A DNA stretch of 64,000 nucleotides from Cryptomeria japonica (GCF_030272615.1 NC_081414.1:770107653-770171652); one strand, 5' to 3'; shown: positions 46,830-61,200, counted from the stretch's first letter. Notes: generated by a model from the sequence alone, not told the origin. Numbers and translations: made by a program.

Positions 46830-47275
46830 CATCTTTGATTGGATATCAGACACTTAGGGAGGTGTCTACATAGGGATGGTGCTTGTAGGAGAAATTCCAC
46901 CTTTTCTTGTCTTATCTTGTTGTTACATTCCACATTCAGTGAATGATCCATCTCTTGTGGAATATTATATTATTTCTCCTACCTACCCCTACATATTCTT
47001 ACCTACCCTTATTTCTCATTGAGCCACATGTCATGATTATGTGCTCACATATCCATTTGTCCTTGCAAATATAAACAGGCTCATCTTCATTGTATTAAAT
47101 TATCCAGTTGATTATATTTGCATATTGATGAGAATACAGTTTCTTCTTGTCAAACTATTGTCTCTCTTATTTGTTCTTTGCATTGTGCCCTTGCTCTTGG
47201 TGAATTCTCACAATTTCATTAGGAACCTAAATAGGTTCTTCTTTAGTCCTAAAAGGAGAGCTAAACACTTGTGGA
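46830..47275 (+). repeat. Element F LTR tail, second copy
   Basis: It matches 26806-27250. The counterpart of the TATATAAACAGG box reads ATATAAACAGG with upstream changes. Confidence 0.65.
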
Positions 47276-50200
47276 TTTATGTTTCATTTTGTTGCAATGG
47301 ATTGAGATTTTAAAGTGTGTGTAAATAACCTAAGTTAAATAATAAAATGATGATTTTTAATAACAATTAAATACAAATAAAAAAACCAACGTGATAACTT
47401 AGATATAGAAATAGGAGACATAAAGGAACCTATAGCTACAATTTGGGCCTAAAAATTCTAGACATGGTTGGAGGGCACCCCAATTTGAGGGTGTATGTGT
47501 TAGCACAGAGTTATGAATTGTCGATTAGGAGACCTTATAATTTTTTCTCTATAAAATTTAGGTGAAGAGTATTTAATAAAATTGAAAGGTTCCCTAATTT
47601 AGGTGCTTTTACTTGTTCTAAATATAGGATCATTTGTCATTGTCTACTCTTCACACTTATAGCACTCTCATTTGTTAGATATAAACTTGCACACACGAAT
47701 GGGAAAAATATTGTTTTGTATAGGGGTTTGGCTAAGTCAAACTCTATCTTGGTGTTCCCACCTCTACTATAACAATGTTGGATGACAAGAGAACTTATCC
47801 TCACAAAGGATAGAGGTTGAAACCTTAATGGAAATTCTTGAATTGAGAAGTATTAGATTAGATATGAAACCATTTACTTGTAGTCTAAAATAAGGCTTAA
47901 TGTTGATTGAATAAAGTTAATGCATGTGTTCATCATGGAGGAACATGGGATAATTTATTATGATTATTAAAACAAAGATGTAGACTTTAATTGTTGTCTC
48001 ATTGATTATCTATCTATGCTTAAGTTCCTTTCTTATACATGATTGAATGCTCAATTGCAAATCCTTAGAGTTAAAATGAGAGATGGGCTTGTATTTATAT
48101 CCAACTTACACCTTTCCAAATTTAGTTTTTGGGGAATGTTGATATGGGAGGACAACTTCATGTTACTTGCATAGATGATATTCATAATTCAAAATTTGGT
48201 TCCAATCTACTTGGACATGGGCACTAGGAACCCTAATCAATGACAAGGGTGTTGGGTACCCAAGTACTAGTAGCTTCAAGTAGAAAAAAGGTCGTGACTA
48301 GGAGATTGGACCAAGTTACCAAACATAGTCCCAAAATTAAGTACAATAAAAAATTAATTAACCACAACCACCAAAATGGGTCCAATGTGAGTGTGAAATT
48401 GTAAACAGATACAATGCTACACAAAATAAATGTACACATCAAGTCCACAATCTTTTTTTGATTACCAGACTAATGCATACCATTATATAGTATAAACTTT
48501 CAATTACATGAATAATTTAAAGATTCATAATTGAAGATGATAAGCCCATAATATGTATTAGAAATGTATTTTCTTGGTAAAGATTAAAATAGGTTTATAA
48601 TTTCATGTGATTGATAGCTATTAAACACAACAACATGAAAATTAATGTAGCCTTAAGAATACAAATGAACCATATTTATGCACTAAAATTATATCTATAT
48701 ACATATATTTAATATATTCTCTAGAAATTCAATAAATAAAATAAAGAAAGATAAAATTTGAAACACATATTAATAGCTTGTGGGAGTAATAAATTGAGTA
48801 CACTTTTAGTGGAAGTCTTGCAAGGAAGGAAAATATTGCTAGTAACCAATAGCCAATTTATTAAAAATAGGTACTAGTTTAGCAATGTAATCCCAAACCT
48901 AGATTTGCATCTTTACTAAATGGGTAATAATAATGGTTTGATTTAACATTACTAAATAGGTGTGCATTACAAACATATACCCATTTCGATATGGGTCCAT
49001 GTTTCTTGAAGGTGTTAATTTTTTTCTCCTTTCAATTTTATATTTTGTTTTCACATGGAATGGATGACTAGAAAATATTCTTGAGAATGGGTACAAACAT
49101 CAAGTAACCTCTTTAATATTTTTTTTTCTCCTCATTCCATGAGAGATAATTTTCTTTGTTCCTAGGTTGGTAGATTTCTCATTTACATGTTTGTATGTAT
49201 ATCTTTTAATTCTAAATTTAGATTTTATTTTCAAATAAAAATTCTAAACCAAAAAATTTCCAAACATAGCTTTAACACTTGAATCAACTCTTGATAGTAT
49301 GTTTCAAGATATAATCTTCTAATTTCAATATTCTACAAGATGAAAAAATATCAAAATGAAACTCTTGTCAAGATAAAACTAGTGATTATGACATTAGATG
49401 CATAACCATGGAAAAATAAAGCACATGATACTCAAAGATCAATATATAAAACATGACATATACAAATATCTATAAAAATAAGGAAGTTGCAATACCTTGC
49501 AATATTAAAGTTAGATAAAAACGATAAAATCTTGCAAAATATATAAGTACAATAACATGGCTTGAGATTGAGTAGGGTATTAGTGGATCCTATTGTGTCA
49601 AGTATTTCTAATCAATTAGAAATAGTGGGCTATAAACATAGCTTAAACATTAACAATAAGGGATAGATTTTAATTTTCATGGTGCAACATTTTATTCATC
49701 TTGATATTGAATTTGTGTCTAAAAATAATAGTAGTCACACATTCCTTATGGATATTGTTAGTTGAGGATCCTCTCCTTGTGTGAAACAAAAAGGTTTGAT
49801 TTAAATCTTTTATATCAAAGATCGAAGACACAACAACACATTGTGCAATATGCCTAAGGAATTTTTATGCCAATATCACACTCACACATTATCCTTTAAA
49901 AATAATGCAATGTTTAATATGGTTCTCTCTTGACTTATGGATGGTAGATAATGACTTATGGCTTGCCATTTTATACAACATTCTAATGCATAAATGATCA
50001 CGTTTTGTGCATTAAGAAATATTTAAGGTCATTTGTGTATCAAGCATATTTAGACCAAGTTTGTTTATTTGCATGAAGATGACCCAAGTAAGAAAAATGA
50101 CAAAATGTATGTTGAGTTCATATTCTTCAGATTATTGAAGAGAGAATCAAACTAGACTCCAACTTTTTACCAACATTCACTCAAAAATGTAACACTCATA

Positions 50201-51945
50201 AACACACAACCTTCCTTTTTACATGCTCTCTAACTAACAATCTATACCAAAATCATATTAAATAAACTTATTCCCTTTCCCATTAATATTAAAGTCATAT
50301 ATTGAGTCACATTTATATAGCGATTTAGCAAAAACCATATACATATAATAATAGCATATCTCCTATTGAAACTCATAAATAAAAATAAGAACTCTTTCCT
50401 TTGTCGCCCACCTTTATTATTATTGGATGTATATAACATTGTTTCTATTTAACTAGTATACTTATATTTTATAAATGAAATTTGTGCAAGGACGTCGAGA
50501 GATATCAAATTTAAAAAAATTTCACCTTTAGCACACATTAATTAATCTCATATGGTTAAATATTTATTAGAATTTAGTCTTACCTTTTAACATAGATTAA
50601 TTAGTTTTGTATCGTAAATTTTTATTAGAATTCAGTCTTATTTTAGAATATGAAATGATTTGTTTGGAAAAAAAAAATAGAAGTTTCTTTTAAATTACAA
50701 GTTCCCTTTAATTTTAGATTTTAAAAAAATAAAAAATAGAGGTTTCTTTAAAATCTACATTTAAAAACATAATTTTTTAAATTAGATTTTTTTTGTTTAA
50801 TAAAATTATAAGTTTTTTTTTAATGTAGATTTAAAAATATAATTTTTTAATTTAATAAATAATAATAAGTTGCTTTATAATTTAGATTTGTTTCTTTTAA
50901 ATCTAGATTTAAATTTTTTTTGTATTTAATAAATAATAATAATAATAGACAGTTGCTTTTTAGTTTAAATAAGTCTTTAACTTATTTTTAAATTATCCCC
51001 TCTAGTCATAATAAATAATAATAATTGAAAGTTTCTTTTTAATTTAGATTTTAGTCTTTAAAATATTTCTAAATTTCTAGTCATTAAAATTATACTGATA
51101 AAAAAGATGGATGGATGTCAATGGAGTATTACGCCTCTCGTATAATAATAATTTTTTTTTCGTATCATTGACGTCCTGCAGTTTTGAAACTGGTTCAACC
51201 GCAGCCTAATAATATGGACACTCATTTTAAAAGGAAAGTAAGCCGCAATCAATAGTTCAAAACATTCAACTTAAACAGTAAGCCGCAATCAATCTTTCAA
51301 AACATTCAACTTAAACATATAAATCTAAATGAACTCGCTTTACGATTACTTCTTTCCTGATTAATTTATTTTTTAAAGAATTGTATGCGAATGGCTGTCA
51401 AACATCGAACCACCGCAACCTCTTTGATTAGGGATTCGGTGGCGATGTCTAAACCCAAATTAGGAAACAAGGTTTATTGTCTCTAAAAGTCACGTTTGGC
51501 GGTGCTTAGTATAAATTTGACGGAAGTAGTAAGAGTTATCGCAAAGGGCAGATGCCATGACAATACATTTGGGTGCGGATGGTGGGAACTGGTCAGTGCT
51601 CACTGCCACATGGCAAAACGGCGAACGACCACACAGAAGAAGAAAAAGGTTTGAAGAAGCCAGTGCAGTAGCTAGCGGGTCAAGGTTTGAAATGCACAAA
51701 CGGAGCGATTCACTGGGGTAGCTTTTGAACTGGGCGAAGCATTAATGATTCCAGTTTGTTTGTAACGTGAGACAAAAGTGGGGAATCGATGCACACAGCT
51801 GGAAGTGGTAGACGCCCAATACAAGGCAGGCACATGAGCAAGATTCTCCTAGTCAATTGCCTGTAATTCATGGGAGGTTCAAAGAGTCCTTGAACTCGAA
51901 AGTTTGACTGCCTGAACAAATATCTCAGGTTGGTTTTACAAGGCC
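47276..51945. other. AT-rich intergenic DNA upstream of AO2
   Basis: Second copy of 27251-31323. About 540 bases at 50080-50620 are absent from copy 1, and a 40-bp tandem duplication is present at 51238-51317. No gene is recognised. Confidence 0.7.
51238..51317. repeat. 40-bp tandem duplication upstream of AO2
   Basis: Units 51238-51277 and 51278-51317 begin GTAAGCCGCAATCAAT and differ by two bases. AO1 has a single unit near 30657. Confidence 0.9.
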
Positions 51946-51953
51946 TATAAAAA
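51946..51953 (+). promoter_or_regulatory. TATA box of AO2
   Basis: TATAAAAA, 117 bases before the start codon, as in AO1. Confidence 0.7.
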
Positions 51954-52062
51954 GAGTGGGAGGTTTGAATGAATAGGAATGAGGAAAGCGGGTGGTCAAT
52001 AGTGAGCTGCCGTGAGGTAAAGGAAGCGGTATTAGCTATCGGCCACACCGTGAAATTTGAAT

Positions 52063-54237
52063 ATGGATTTGGGTATGGGATGGCTTGTGTTTATGGGATT
52101 GCAGGTGATGTTATTTATATCAGCGAGGGGTAGTGAAGCACATTCAGTGCACAGCCATAAGTGGAAGATCGATTACCTGGAGTGGTCACCTGACTGTGTG
52201 AAAGAGACGGCGATCGCCATAAACGGGCAGTACCCAGGACCGGCAATCAAAGCCCAAGTGGGGGACATCATTGTAGTGGAAGTGGAGAATCTATTGCCAA
52301 CAGAGAATGTGGTCATTCACTGGCATGGCATTCATCAGGTAAGCTGCTTCTAAGTTCGGCACAAGCCATTGTCTATGTTAAAACAAGTTTTTTTTTTCAA
52401 CTAATTATTAAACATGGTCAATGGTAAATTTTGGGTGCTCGCTAGACGTTGCCTAATGTCTGTAGGGTATCTCTTGGAAATTATGTCACTGCTAGTCGGT
52501 GAATGCTAACAATAGCCGATGTGCAGATTGGAACTCCATGGAACGACGGAACGGCGTCCGTATCACAATGTCCCATCTTCGCCGGCGAGACTTACAACTA
52601 TACCTTCGTTGTAGACATGGTATAGCAGTAAATGTGAATGCTTTCGTTTTAATAATGATTTTGAGTGTTAATTAAAGGCCCAGCTTGGTGATATTAATAT
52701 TGAATGTAATGCAGCCGGGGACGTACTTCTATCATGGCCACTACGGGCTGCAGCGGACGGCAGGTCTGTATGGATGGTTGATAGTGGATGCGGCGGAGGA
52801 GGAACCTTTCTCCTACGATGGAGAGCTGAGAATACTGTTGAATGATCAGTGGCACCAGAGCGTGTACGAGCAATCATATGGTCTCTCTTCCCGCCCCATG
52901 CACTGGGTCGGGGAGCCTCAGGTATTTCAACTGCACCTTATTCTCAGTTACGCATTTGACATTTTATTTTCTGCTCCCTTATGCTGAATTGATTTGAGTT
53001 CCACAAATGCCAGTCTCTCCTAATGGAGGGAAAAGGAAAATTCAATTGCTCGAAGCCAGGAAGAGGAGACTGTAACCCCAGCAATCCACAATGCTCGCCC
53101 ACCCTTCTTCCAGTGAAGAGTGGCAGCACGTACCGTCTACGCATTGCCAGCGTGGCATCCTTGTCGTCGCTCAACTTCATCATTCAGGTAAAACAAAGAA
53201 TTCTATGCTTCTTCTCTTTCTTATCCATCGCCATCGCCTGCTTTTGAATATGATAATGATGATGATGAATGGTACAATTACAGGGTCACAAGATGACGGT
53301 GGTAGAGGCAGACGGGCATTATGTGGAACCCGTCGAGGTGGACAACCTGGACGTGTATTCCGGAGAATCATATTCCGTTCTGCTAAAAGCAAACCAGGAC
53401 CCTTCTCGCAACTACTGGTCAGGAGTGAACGTGAGAAGCAGGGTGCCCATGACGCCCACCGGACTGTCGATCCTCAACTATGTTCCCAACCCCTCCACCA
53501 AGCTCCCCGTTGGTGCGCCTCCCTCAAGCCCACCCTGGAACGACTTTACCTACAGCAAAGATCTGGCCAAAAAATATGTGGCGCTCAAAGGAGTGGAAAA
53601 GCCTCCCCCTCTGCGATTGGACAGGCAGCTGCTCTTACTGAACACACAGAACTACATAAACGGGGCCATAAAGTGGGCGATCAACAACATTTCGTTCGTG
53701 CCTCCTCCCACTCCCTACTTGGTCGCCATGAAATACAATATCAAGGGTGCCTACGACACTGCCCCGCCACCCGAAAGCTACGACGCTACCAGCTACAACA
53801 TTTTTCTTCCTCCTCCCAACACTAACGCCAAAGCGGGGAATGGCGCCTACGTCTTCAATTTAAGCTCCGTTGTGGATGTGATTCTGCAGAACGCCAATAC
53901 CCTCTTTCCCAATCACTCCGAGGTCCATCCATGGCATATGCATGGCCACGACTGCTGGATTCTTGGCTACGGAGAAGGCGCATTCGATCCTCGGAAGGAT
54001 CCCCAAACATTCAACCTTGTCAATCCTCCCCTTCGTAACACAGTGCCCTTGTTTCCATACGGATGGACGGCCGTCCGATTTGTAGCGGATAATCCTGGTG
54101 CATGGCTTTTCCATTGCCATTTGGAGGCCCATTTGTTTATGGGAATGGGCATCATCTTTGCAGAGGGTATAGACAAAGTCGGGACAATACCGACATCCAC
54201 CATGGGATGTGGTCTCACGAAAGGATCTAAATACTAG
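52063..54237 (+). CDS. AO2: L-ascorbate oxidase (multicopper oxidase), open frame, 567 aa
   Basis: Exons 52063-52338, 52527-52619, 52715-52921, 53014-53187 and 53284-54237 join in frame with GT-AG introns. The product is 567 residues, normal for plant ascorbate oxidase: a secreted apoplastic enzyme that oxidises ascorbate and reduces O2 to water. Residues 1-26 are a signal peptide. Copper ligands expected by family alignment are all present: H86/H88 (HWHG), H130/H132 (YHGH), H465, H468, H470 (HPWHMHGH), H527-C528-H529, H533 and axial M538. Residue 474 is Cys where AO1 and known ascorbate oxidases have Phe (HGHDFW). About nine residues differ from AO1. It has a TATA box 117 bases upstream, and the start is the first ATG after it. 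Laccase is less likely given the overall match to ascorbate oxidase. Confidence 0.93.
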
Positions 54238-54395
54238 ACAAAGCCTAGCATTTCTTCATTTTGCCTCTGTATCTTGTTCTCTTCCGTATACGAGTAATGA
54301 TATTCCAAGTTTTGTGTTTCTAACACTGATTTTTCTGCCATTTAAATTGTAGAAATGAAGTAGAGATGATTAAGTTTTATTTTTTAAATCATGTG
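54238..54395. other. 3' flank of AO2
   Basis: It matches 33615-33766, then switches at about 54389 to fragment D'. Confidence 0.8.
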
Positions 54396-55473
54396 ATTAT
54401 GTGATTTCCTGTCTTGAGTTTTCCACGTATAAATTCTAGTGTTATGTGGTGTATTGTATTTTTGTTTATTGATCATCTCAATCATGCACATTAGTTATGT
54501 TATGTTGATGGTTTTTTAAAAGTTCTAATAGATTAAGGGAAATACTGATTCATCCCTCCCCTCTCAGTATTATAGATGTTCAACAATTGGTATTAGAGCA
54601 ATCTCCTTTAGAAGAGTCTAATAACTTGAAGGAGATCCAAAAAGTTGGACATATGGTGCCTAGATCTACTTTGGATCATGATAGATACCTTGATTTAAAT
54701 GGAGAACTTATAACTACTCTTGACGACCTTGAGAATGTTGAAAATGAAAATAAAAATCTAAAAGAAAATTTTCAATTGGCAAATGAATGCATTAGAAAAT
54801 TAAGAGAGCAAATTAGAAAATTTAGTTGGGAAATGAATGCATCAGAAAATGAAAGCTTGAACAATAAGTCACAACTCTAAAAGTGGATCTGGAGTAATCA
54901 AGGAAATAAAATGATAAAGTTAAAATGAGTTCAGATAAGCTTCATAAGATGTTAGTTGTGCAAAGGTCTTCGATAAACAAAAATGTCTTTAGGATTTGAA
55001 ATTGGTGAAATCTTATAATGCAAGATATAAAGAAAAGAAGGTCCACCTTGTTAATGAAGGTGTTTATCCTTGACATGGGTCTCTCTCTTCCTTAAGATAT
55101 AACATGACAATATTCTTACATCTTAAGGGGGGGAAGTTAAGGCCTCCTTATTTCCTATAATGTTGATTGATGTACCCCCAAAATTGTATTGTTGTGTTGC
55201 ATAGTGCCCCTAAGGTGTGGTTACCAATCCATCTCTAGTAACTTTCATGGAATATAAACTTTGTTTTGATAATTTGGTGTAGCATGGCTTACTAGTTTGA
55301 TCCCTCTAAACATTGATGATCTATGGATAATATAGCATAATGCAACTTGCTAGCCATTGGTATCCATATGAGTCATTTCAATCTTCTAGCATTATACAAC
55401 TTGCCAGATCGATCCCTTTATTAAACATAACTAATACTCCCTAAAGTGTTGGTCAACAATTTATAGTGAGGCT
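54396..55473 (+). mobile_element. Fragment D' (second copy of D)
   Basis: It matches 41011-42052: LTR tail, primer site TGGTATTAGAGCA at about 54589-54601, and a coiled-coil frame slightly longer than in D (54602-54880). Confidence 0.6.
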
Positions 55474-56725
55474 TGTTAGACAACTCAAATAACCAAAGGA
55501 CAACTGAGAGTGAGGGCTGAATCAGTTGTCAATAAATTACAAAACTTTAAGCATTCAAATCCTTATTACCAAAACACATAAACCCAATCTTGGAATGCAT
55601 AAACCAAATACCAGAATAACTGATATAGCAATTAAACATAAACATAAATCACAGAACAGACACCATCCATCTAGAACACATGACACCAAGATTTGTATGT
55701 GGAAAACCCGATAAAGGGAAAAACCATAGTGGGAAGCCTACCCATAGTCAGATAATACTTCTGCAGTAAGTATGTGATTATAAAATGAGGGGCCTAGACA
55801 TGCAGGAAGTCCAATAGCCTAAAGCGCACTACTCATCACAAAAGTAGCCTCACTGACTACAAAATAAATCCAGAAAGAAGAGTGAACTATAAAGATAACA
55901 TCTTCTATGTCTGAGTATAGTTTTGGTTAAGCCCAGTACTAGAGGTCTTAAACCTCTCTTACCAACCCAATTTGATAACCTATGATCAACCAAAAATATT
56001 GCATATGATTGCAATATTATTCGCACACAGTTAATCGCATAACCAGCCCGTAAACATAATCCCATGATTTATAAAGAGATCTTACATCATTTTTATACCA
56101 ACTCGGGACCTAAAAAATTAGGGCGACCACCTAAAAGATAATACAATAAATTCATAACATAAAACCTGCAATCCAATGATCAACCAAGTCAGCGTATGAC
56201 TAAAACAACATAATCCAATCAATGAATCCATCCGATAATGCATTGGGATCACCCATAAACATGTTACATAAGTCGGTCCATAACCTAGCAGAATAAGACA
56301 TCATTAGGTCTAGACCAAATCCAACACCACCGATCAATAGGAACACAAACAAGATAACCAACAACATCTCGAAAGACATTTAGAATCTGAGCCAACACCA
56401 CTTATCACATGCATCAAAAGAAATTCAACAAAGCTTTGTCGGTAAAACCCTTACCGGTGACCAAAAGGCTTACTAGAACAAATTATAGTATCTGAGTCAT
56501 CAAATCCTGAACCAACTAATCATGATATGCATGTAAATAGCATGAATGAAATATCCAAATCAATTTGACAAACCAAAGCATACCGGAGCATACTGGATCA
56601 ATATCATAATCCAACCACTCTACCTGAACCAACCTGGAAATCAGTAAACAACCAAAATAACCAGTGTTGCCATCAATGACAAAACATCAATGCAACACAT
56701 AATCAATTCCTCCAAATTGCCAACA
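55474..56725 (-). repeat. LTR of element G, second copy
   Basis: Counterpart of 42053-43316, bounded by TGTTAGACAACTC and TTGCCAACA. Confidence 0.85.
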
Positions 56726-56864
56726 ATCTCTCCCTTTGGCATTGATGGCAACACTAGATGTGAAAAACATCCAAGTGCCAAGAAATACCAAAGAAGTCTC
56801 CCCCTATGGAAGACAACCAAGAATCTCCCATAAAATGATATAGCAATGAAGCTCTAAACCAAAC
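56726..56864 (-). other. Residual interior of element G, second copy
   Basis: It matches 43317-43455. Confidence 0.6.
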
Positions 56865-57130
56865 TATTAGACAGTTCAGATAAATGGAAGACAACAGAGA
56901 GGGAGGGGGTGAATCAGTTGTCAGAGATTACAACAACATTTTGTAATTAAACTTTAATACTAGAACCCAAAATAATAATACCAGAATAGCAGCTAATCAA
57001 TTAAGCATAAACAATAATCACAAAATAAAAACCATCTACACAACACCAAGATTTGTACATGCAAAACCCGGTAAAGGGAAAAACCACTGTGGGAAGCCTA
57101 CCCACAGTTAGATAATACTTTTGCAGTAAG
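56865..57130 (-). repeat. Second LTR of G, second copy, cut by element C'
   Basis: It starts TATTAGACAGTTC (TG changed to TA) and stops at GTAAG before C', as in copy 1. Confidence 0.75.
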
Positions 57131-58035
57131 TATTGGAATACAATGAACCCAAGAACATTGAGATAGAGGGTTGAATCAATATTCTGCCGATAACACAAGA
57201 TTTTAACCTTTTATAATATACACATATAAACCGGTAAAATAAGAAACATATAACATAAAGTAAATAAACCAGCTACATGGATGAACACCATAACACACTG
57301 AATTTATATGTGGAAAACCTCAAAGAGGAAAAACCACAGTGGGATTTGTGACCCATAATATCAATTCACTGGTCATATGAAAGATAATACATAGCATGGG
57401 GGCCTGCACATGTGCACATGCAGGAAGGCACACTGATCAACACAAAAGAGTCTCACTGTCTACAAGCTTCTCTAGAAATAAGACAGTACTAGTGAATTGA
57501 CAAAATGCATCTGCAATGCCAAAAAGAGTTTTGGTTAAAACTTTATCCTATACTGGCTCATAAACCCTAAACCTTCTACAGGTATCTCCTCTTCCTCCAA
57601 GAATGCTTTGCAAACTATCTACTAATCATAGCATGATATTACATTTGCCTGCAAAATGAGCTACATACATATCCTTCGCATCACACAGTTCTGCTACCAT
57701 GTCATACACAATGTCCTATTGTATCTTCATCAAAAAGACACAACAAACTGACTTATATACCCTTACAAACAATATGTCTTATGTCGGCCTATAGTACAAA
57801 AGATATTCCATGTCGGCCTTACACAATAATTACAAAATAATTTTACAATAAAAAAATTTGGATGCAGACTGATGTCAGCTTCACTAAAATGTTGGATGTC
57901 AGTGCCGGTGATGACCCTAAATACTCAATGTCATTATCTACTAGTCTATGCCTCAAAATGCCGATATGTGCCTTCAATAGAATCTTATTGCCATCAATGA
58001 CAACATATGATTCCAATAAGTGTCAATTGCCAACA
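57131..58035 (-). repeat. 3' LTR of element C'
   Basis: 905 bases, counterpart of 43722-44594. Three purine-tract complements follow at about 58038, 58113 and 58199. Confidence 0.85.
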
Positions 58036-58255
58036 ATCTCCCCCTTTGGCATTGATGTCAACACTCATGTGAAAAATGGATTCCCTGTCGGTTCAACTGA
58101 AAAATGAATCATGCTCCCCCTGAGCTGATTGACCCTGTCAGCAATATACTCTGCCTATCCTCCCTTAGGATTACATACATATTATTCACATACATAAACT
58201 CCCCCTTGGCATCAATGCCAGAGACAGGTGAAAGAATTGAAAGAATAATTATAGA

Positions 58256-61200
58256 TTATTTTACCGGAGCTTGACCATTCTCAAAATTTTCGGGTAATCT
58301 TTCTCTAGCAACTGTACATAGGGTATCCCAACCAGTTTTGAGTGTTCCAGATATGGATACAAGTCCACTCAGTAAATGTGCTAGTGTTTCTTTCTCAATG
58401 ACTTCTATCGGTGTGGGCTTTGCAAGCATATCCATACATTCTTTCTTATGTACACCAAGTAATCCAATCTTGGACTCACCAAACCTTTAAGATGCCTTAC
58501 TCTCCGAATGATCTTGTCTCTTTCCTTTTCAAAATAAAAAACTTGGTTCTACAAAGTCAAAATTTGTCCATCAATGGAAATTGTAAGTGAAGTTAGTCCA
58601 TCAAAAAAATTAACAATATTAGCTATCTTTTCATGTAATTCCTTTAACCTCTGATCTACATTAGTTGTAAGAATTTGTATATTAAAAGAGACCATGTAGA
58701 TGTTAGTACACTGTTACAAATAATTTTCAATGAGTACAAGTTTCTCTTCAACTTTCCTCTTCTTTGTCACAATAATATGGTCAAAAGCATCTTTGTTGGC
58801 CAGAGTAAATCTTTCAAGTGCCTTCTTGTCAAAAATCTGCTGCAATGATTGAAAGTTTTTAAATATAGGCTCTGTTAGTGCCTTAAGCCTACCGGAAGGG
58901 CTTGCTTCATTTTCAACAATACAATCAGGAATCAATTTATGCAAAACCGTTATTGATTGATTTATTATTCCTTTGTCTATAGATCCCTCCTTCATTAGCT
59001 TTTGAGTAGCCATCATCATTAGCTCCGTGGGACTCATCTCTGTAATTGATTTCTTGTCAACTTGAGAAGTGTCAATTGCCAAATGTTTTGCTGGGGAATC
59101 TATTGTCGATTTAGTCTCCTTTTCCTTATCTTCCTTATCCACTATCGGTGAATCTCTTTTCTCCTCCTCTAATGTACCGGTGGCTTTGCCACTTGGTACA
59201 GTATTAGTTACTTCTGGTGGATTATTATCCACAATATTATCTGTAACCTATACATTATCTATATTACCTTTTCCAGACTGTACAAATGTATTTTCTACCA
59301 GTTTAGTTTGTGCACTCTCATTAGTTTTGGGTTTGAATGCTGGTTCACTCAAAATTTCAACTGAACTTTTCAAAATTCCTTTCCCTTTAGATTTGTCTGA
59401 AATGGTGGGAGTTGTTGCCTTCGAAAATTCTTCTTGAGAGGAGAGAAAATCAGGATTCTTTTGGAAGAATTTAGTCCAACCATCTATGGTCTCATTTAAT
59501 ATCTCATTGACTCTACCCATCATTAGGCCTATTTGTTAGGTTTTGCTGCTAAAGACTGTTCTATTAGCAACATCTATACATATTTTCATTTGCTCATTAT
59601 TTATAGAGCCACACATATTCAAAAGTTCAACTTCTTTGATTTCTTTGTCCCTCCTAATTGGATCTAATCTCTTTGCATCTAACTTATTGTACAATGGTAA
59701 GAGAATTTCCTTCAAAATATCTACCAAAGCCTTCTTATATATGTCTAAATATAACAAAATTGCTTCTTCTATTTTATTTTTCTCATTATCTTCTAAATCT
59801 TCATAGAAATTTGACATGTTCTTCAACATTCCATCTTTATTTATCTCATCAATCAATTCTGCACAAGTGATTGGGGGATGATGGAAATGCTACCAGATTC
59901 AATTGCTTCATCTACCGCACTATTTTTATTCTTTCTAGGAGTTGCAGGAGCAGATGGAGCAGGATGCCTATCCTTTGTTGAAGGTGTGGGTGCAGTTGTT
60001 ACCTTTCTAACTAGCTTCCTCCCTAGTTCCACCTTCTCCTTTACTAGAGGCTTGTCATCTTTATTCCTCTATACCCTTCTGAATGCAAGAGGTTGATTAT
60101 CCTCTGGGTCAGAATCAAAAGTGATAGAAGAAATGAAATTTTTAGGCTTCTTCACCTTAGGAGAAATAGCTGCTATCGGTTGATCCACCGGTTTAGATCT
60201 AGAACCTAGTTTTGTATCTATCCCGTGCATTACATCCTGAACAAATGCAGACATTTTGTCTATCTTCTTTTCTCTTCTTTTCTTGTTGAAACTAGTTTTA
60301 ACTTCAAAAGCCTTCTCCTCTATAGTGCCAAAGTGTTCAGCCTTATCATCCAAAGGAGCATCAATCAACATTTTAGCATATAATTCTAATATGTTGTCAT
60401 CTACCTCATAACCCAATTCAGTGACCCATATAGTTCTAGGTTCCACTGCTTCTGTTAGTGTCTCATCTATTTTTACCATAAAGCAAATATCAGTGGAGTA
60501 TTTCTCAACAATGTGTTTGTAAATTCTCTCCCTCAGTCTCATATTTTCTTGAAAAGTTTTGAAGTAGCCCCATAGCTTCTCATCCCTGTTACTACGAAGA
60601 CTAGTGATTTCTTCTTTGATTTGCATACCTACTAGTATGTCATGAGCCCAACACTTCTTCCCAAACCTGGTAGCTTATTCATGAAGTATAACATCAAGCA
60701 GACAATAAGATTGCCAAACCTAAAAGTTTCTTAACCCCTTTAATTTTTCCAATATTAATCATTAACTCACTCCTCAACCATTCATACAAATCAAACTTTT
60801 CATTATTCTTTATCATTTGATAAGCAGCATGGATGCAAGAACTGACAACAAAGTTCAATCGAATTGATTGAGTTAACTTATAGCCCATTATCATGCTGGA
60901 AAATTTCACATCAGTGTCTTTGATGGTGCTGACCCTCATAGATCTTCCATCATGGGTTGCATTGGTGAGCTTCTCAACCACAGTGGTGGAGATCTTCTTT
61001 CCTGGTTCCTATCCAACTTTAGGTAGGTCGGTGACTGCTTGAATATCTTCTTTGGTAATCATGTGGGATTAGTCCAGCTAGATTAATTCATTATGGACCC
61101 TGCTCAAAAAATATCTAATCACTTCATCCTTGAATTCAAGGATATACAGGATTCAAGTTAACCCTAGATCCTCAATGATTTGATATTCTGGTTTGATTGT

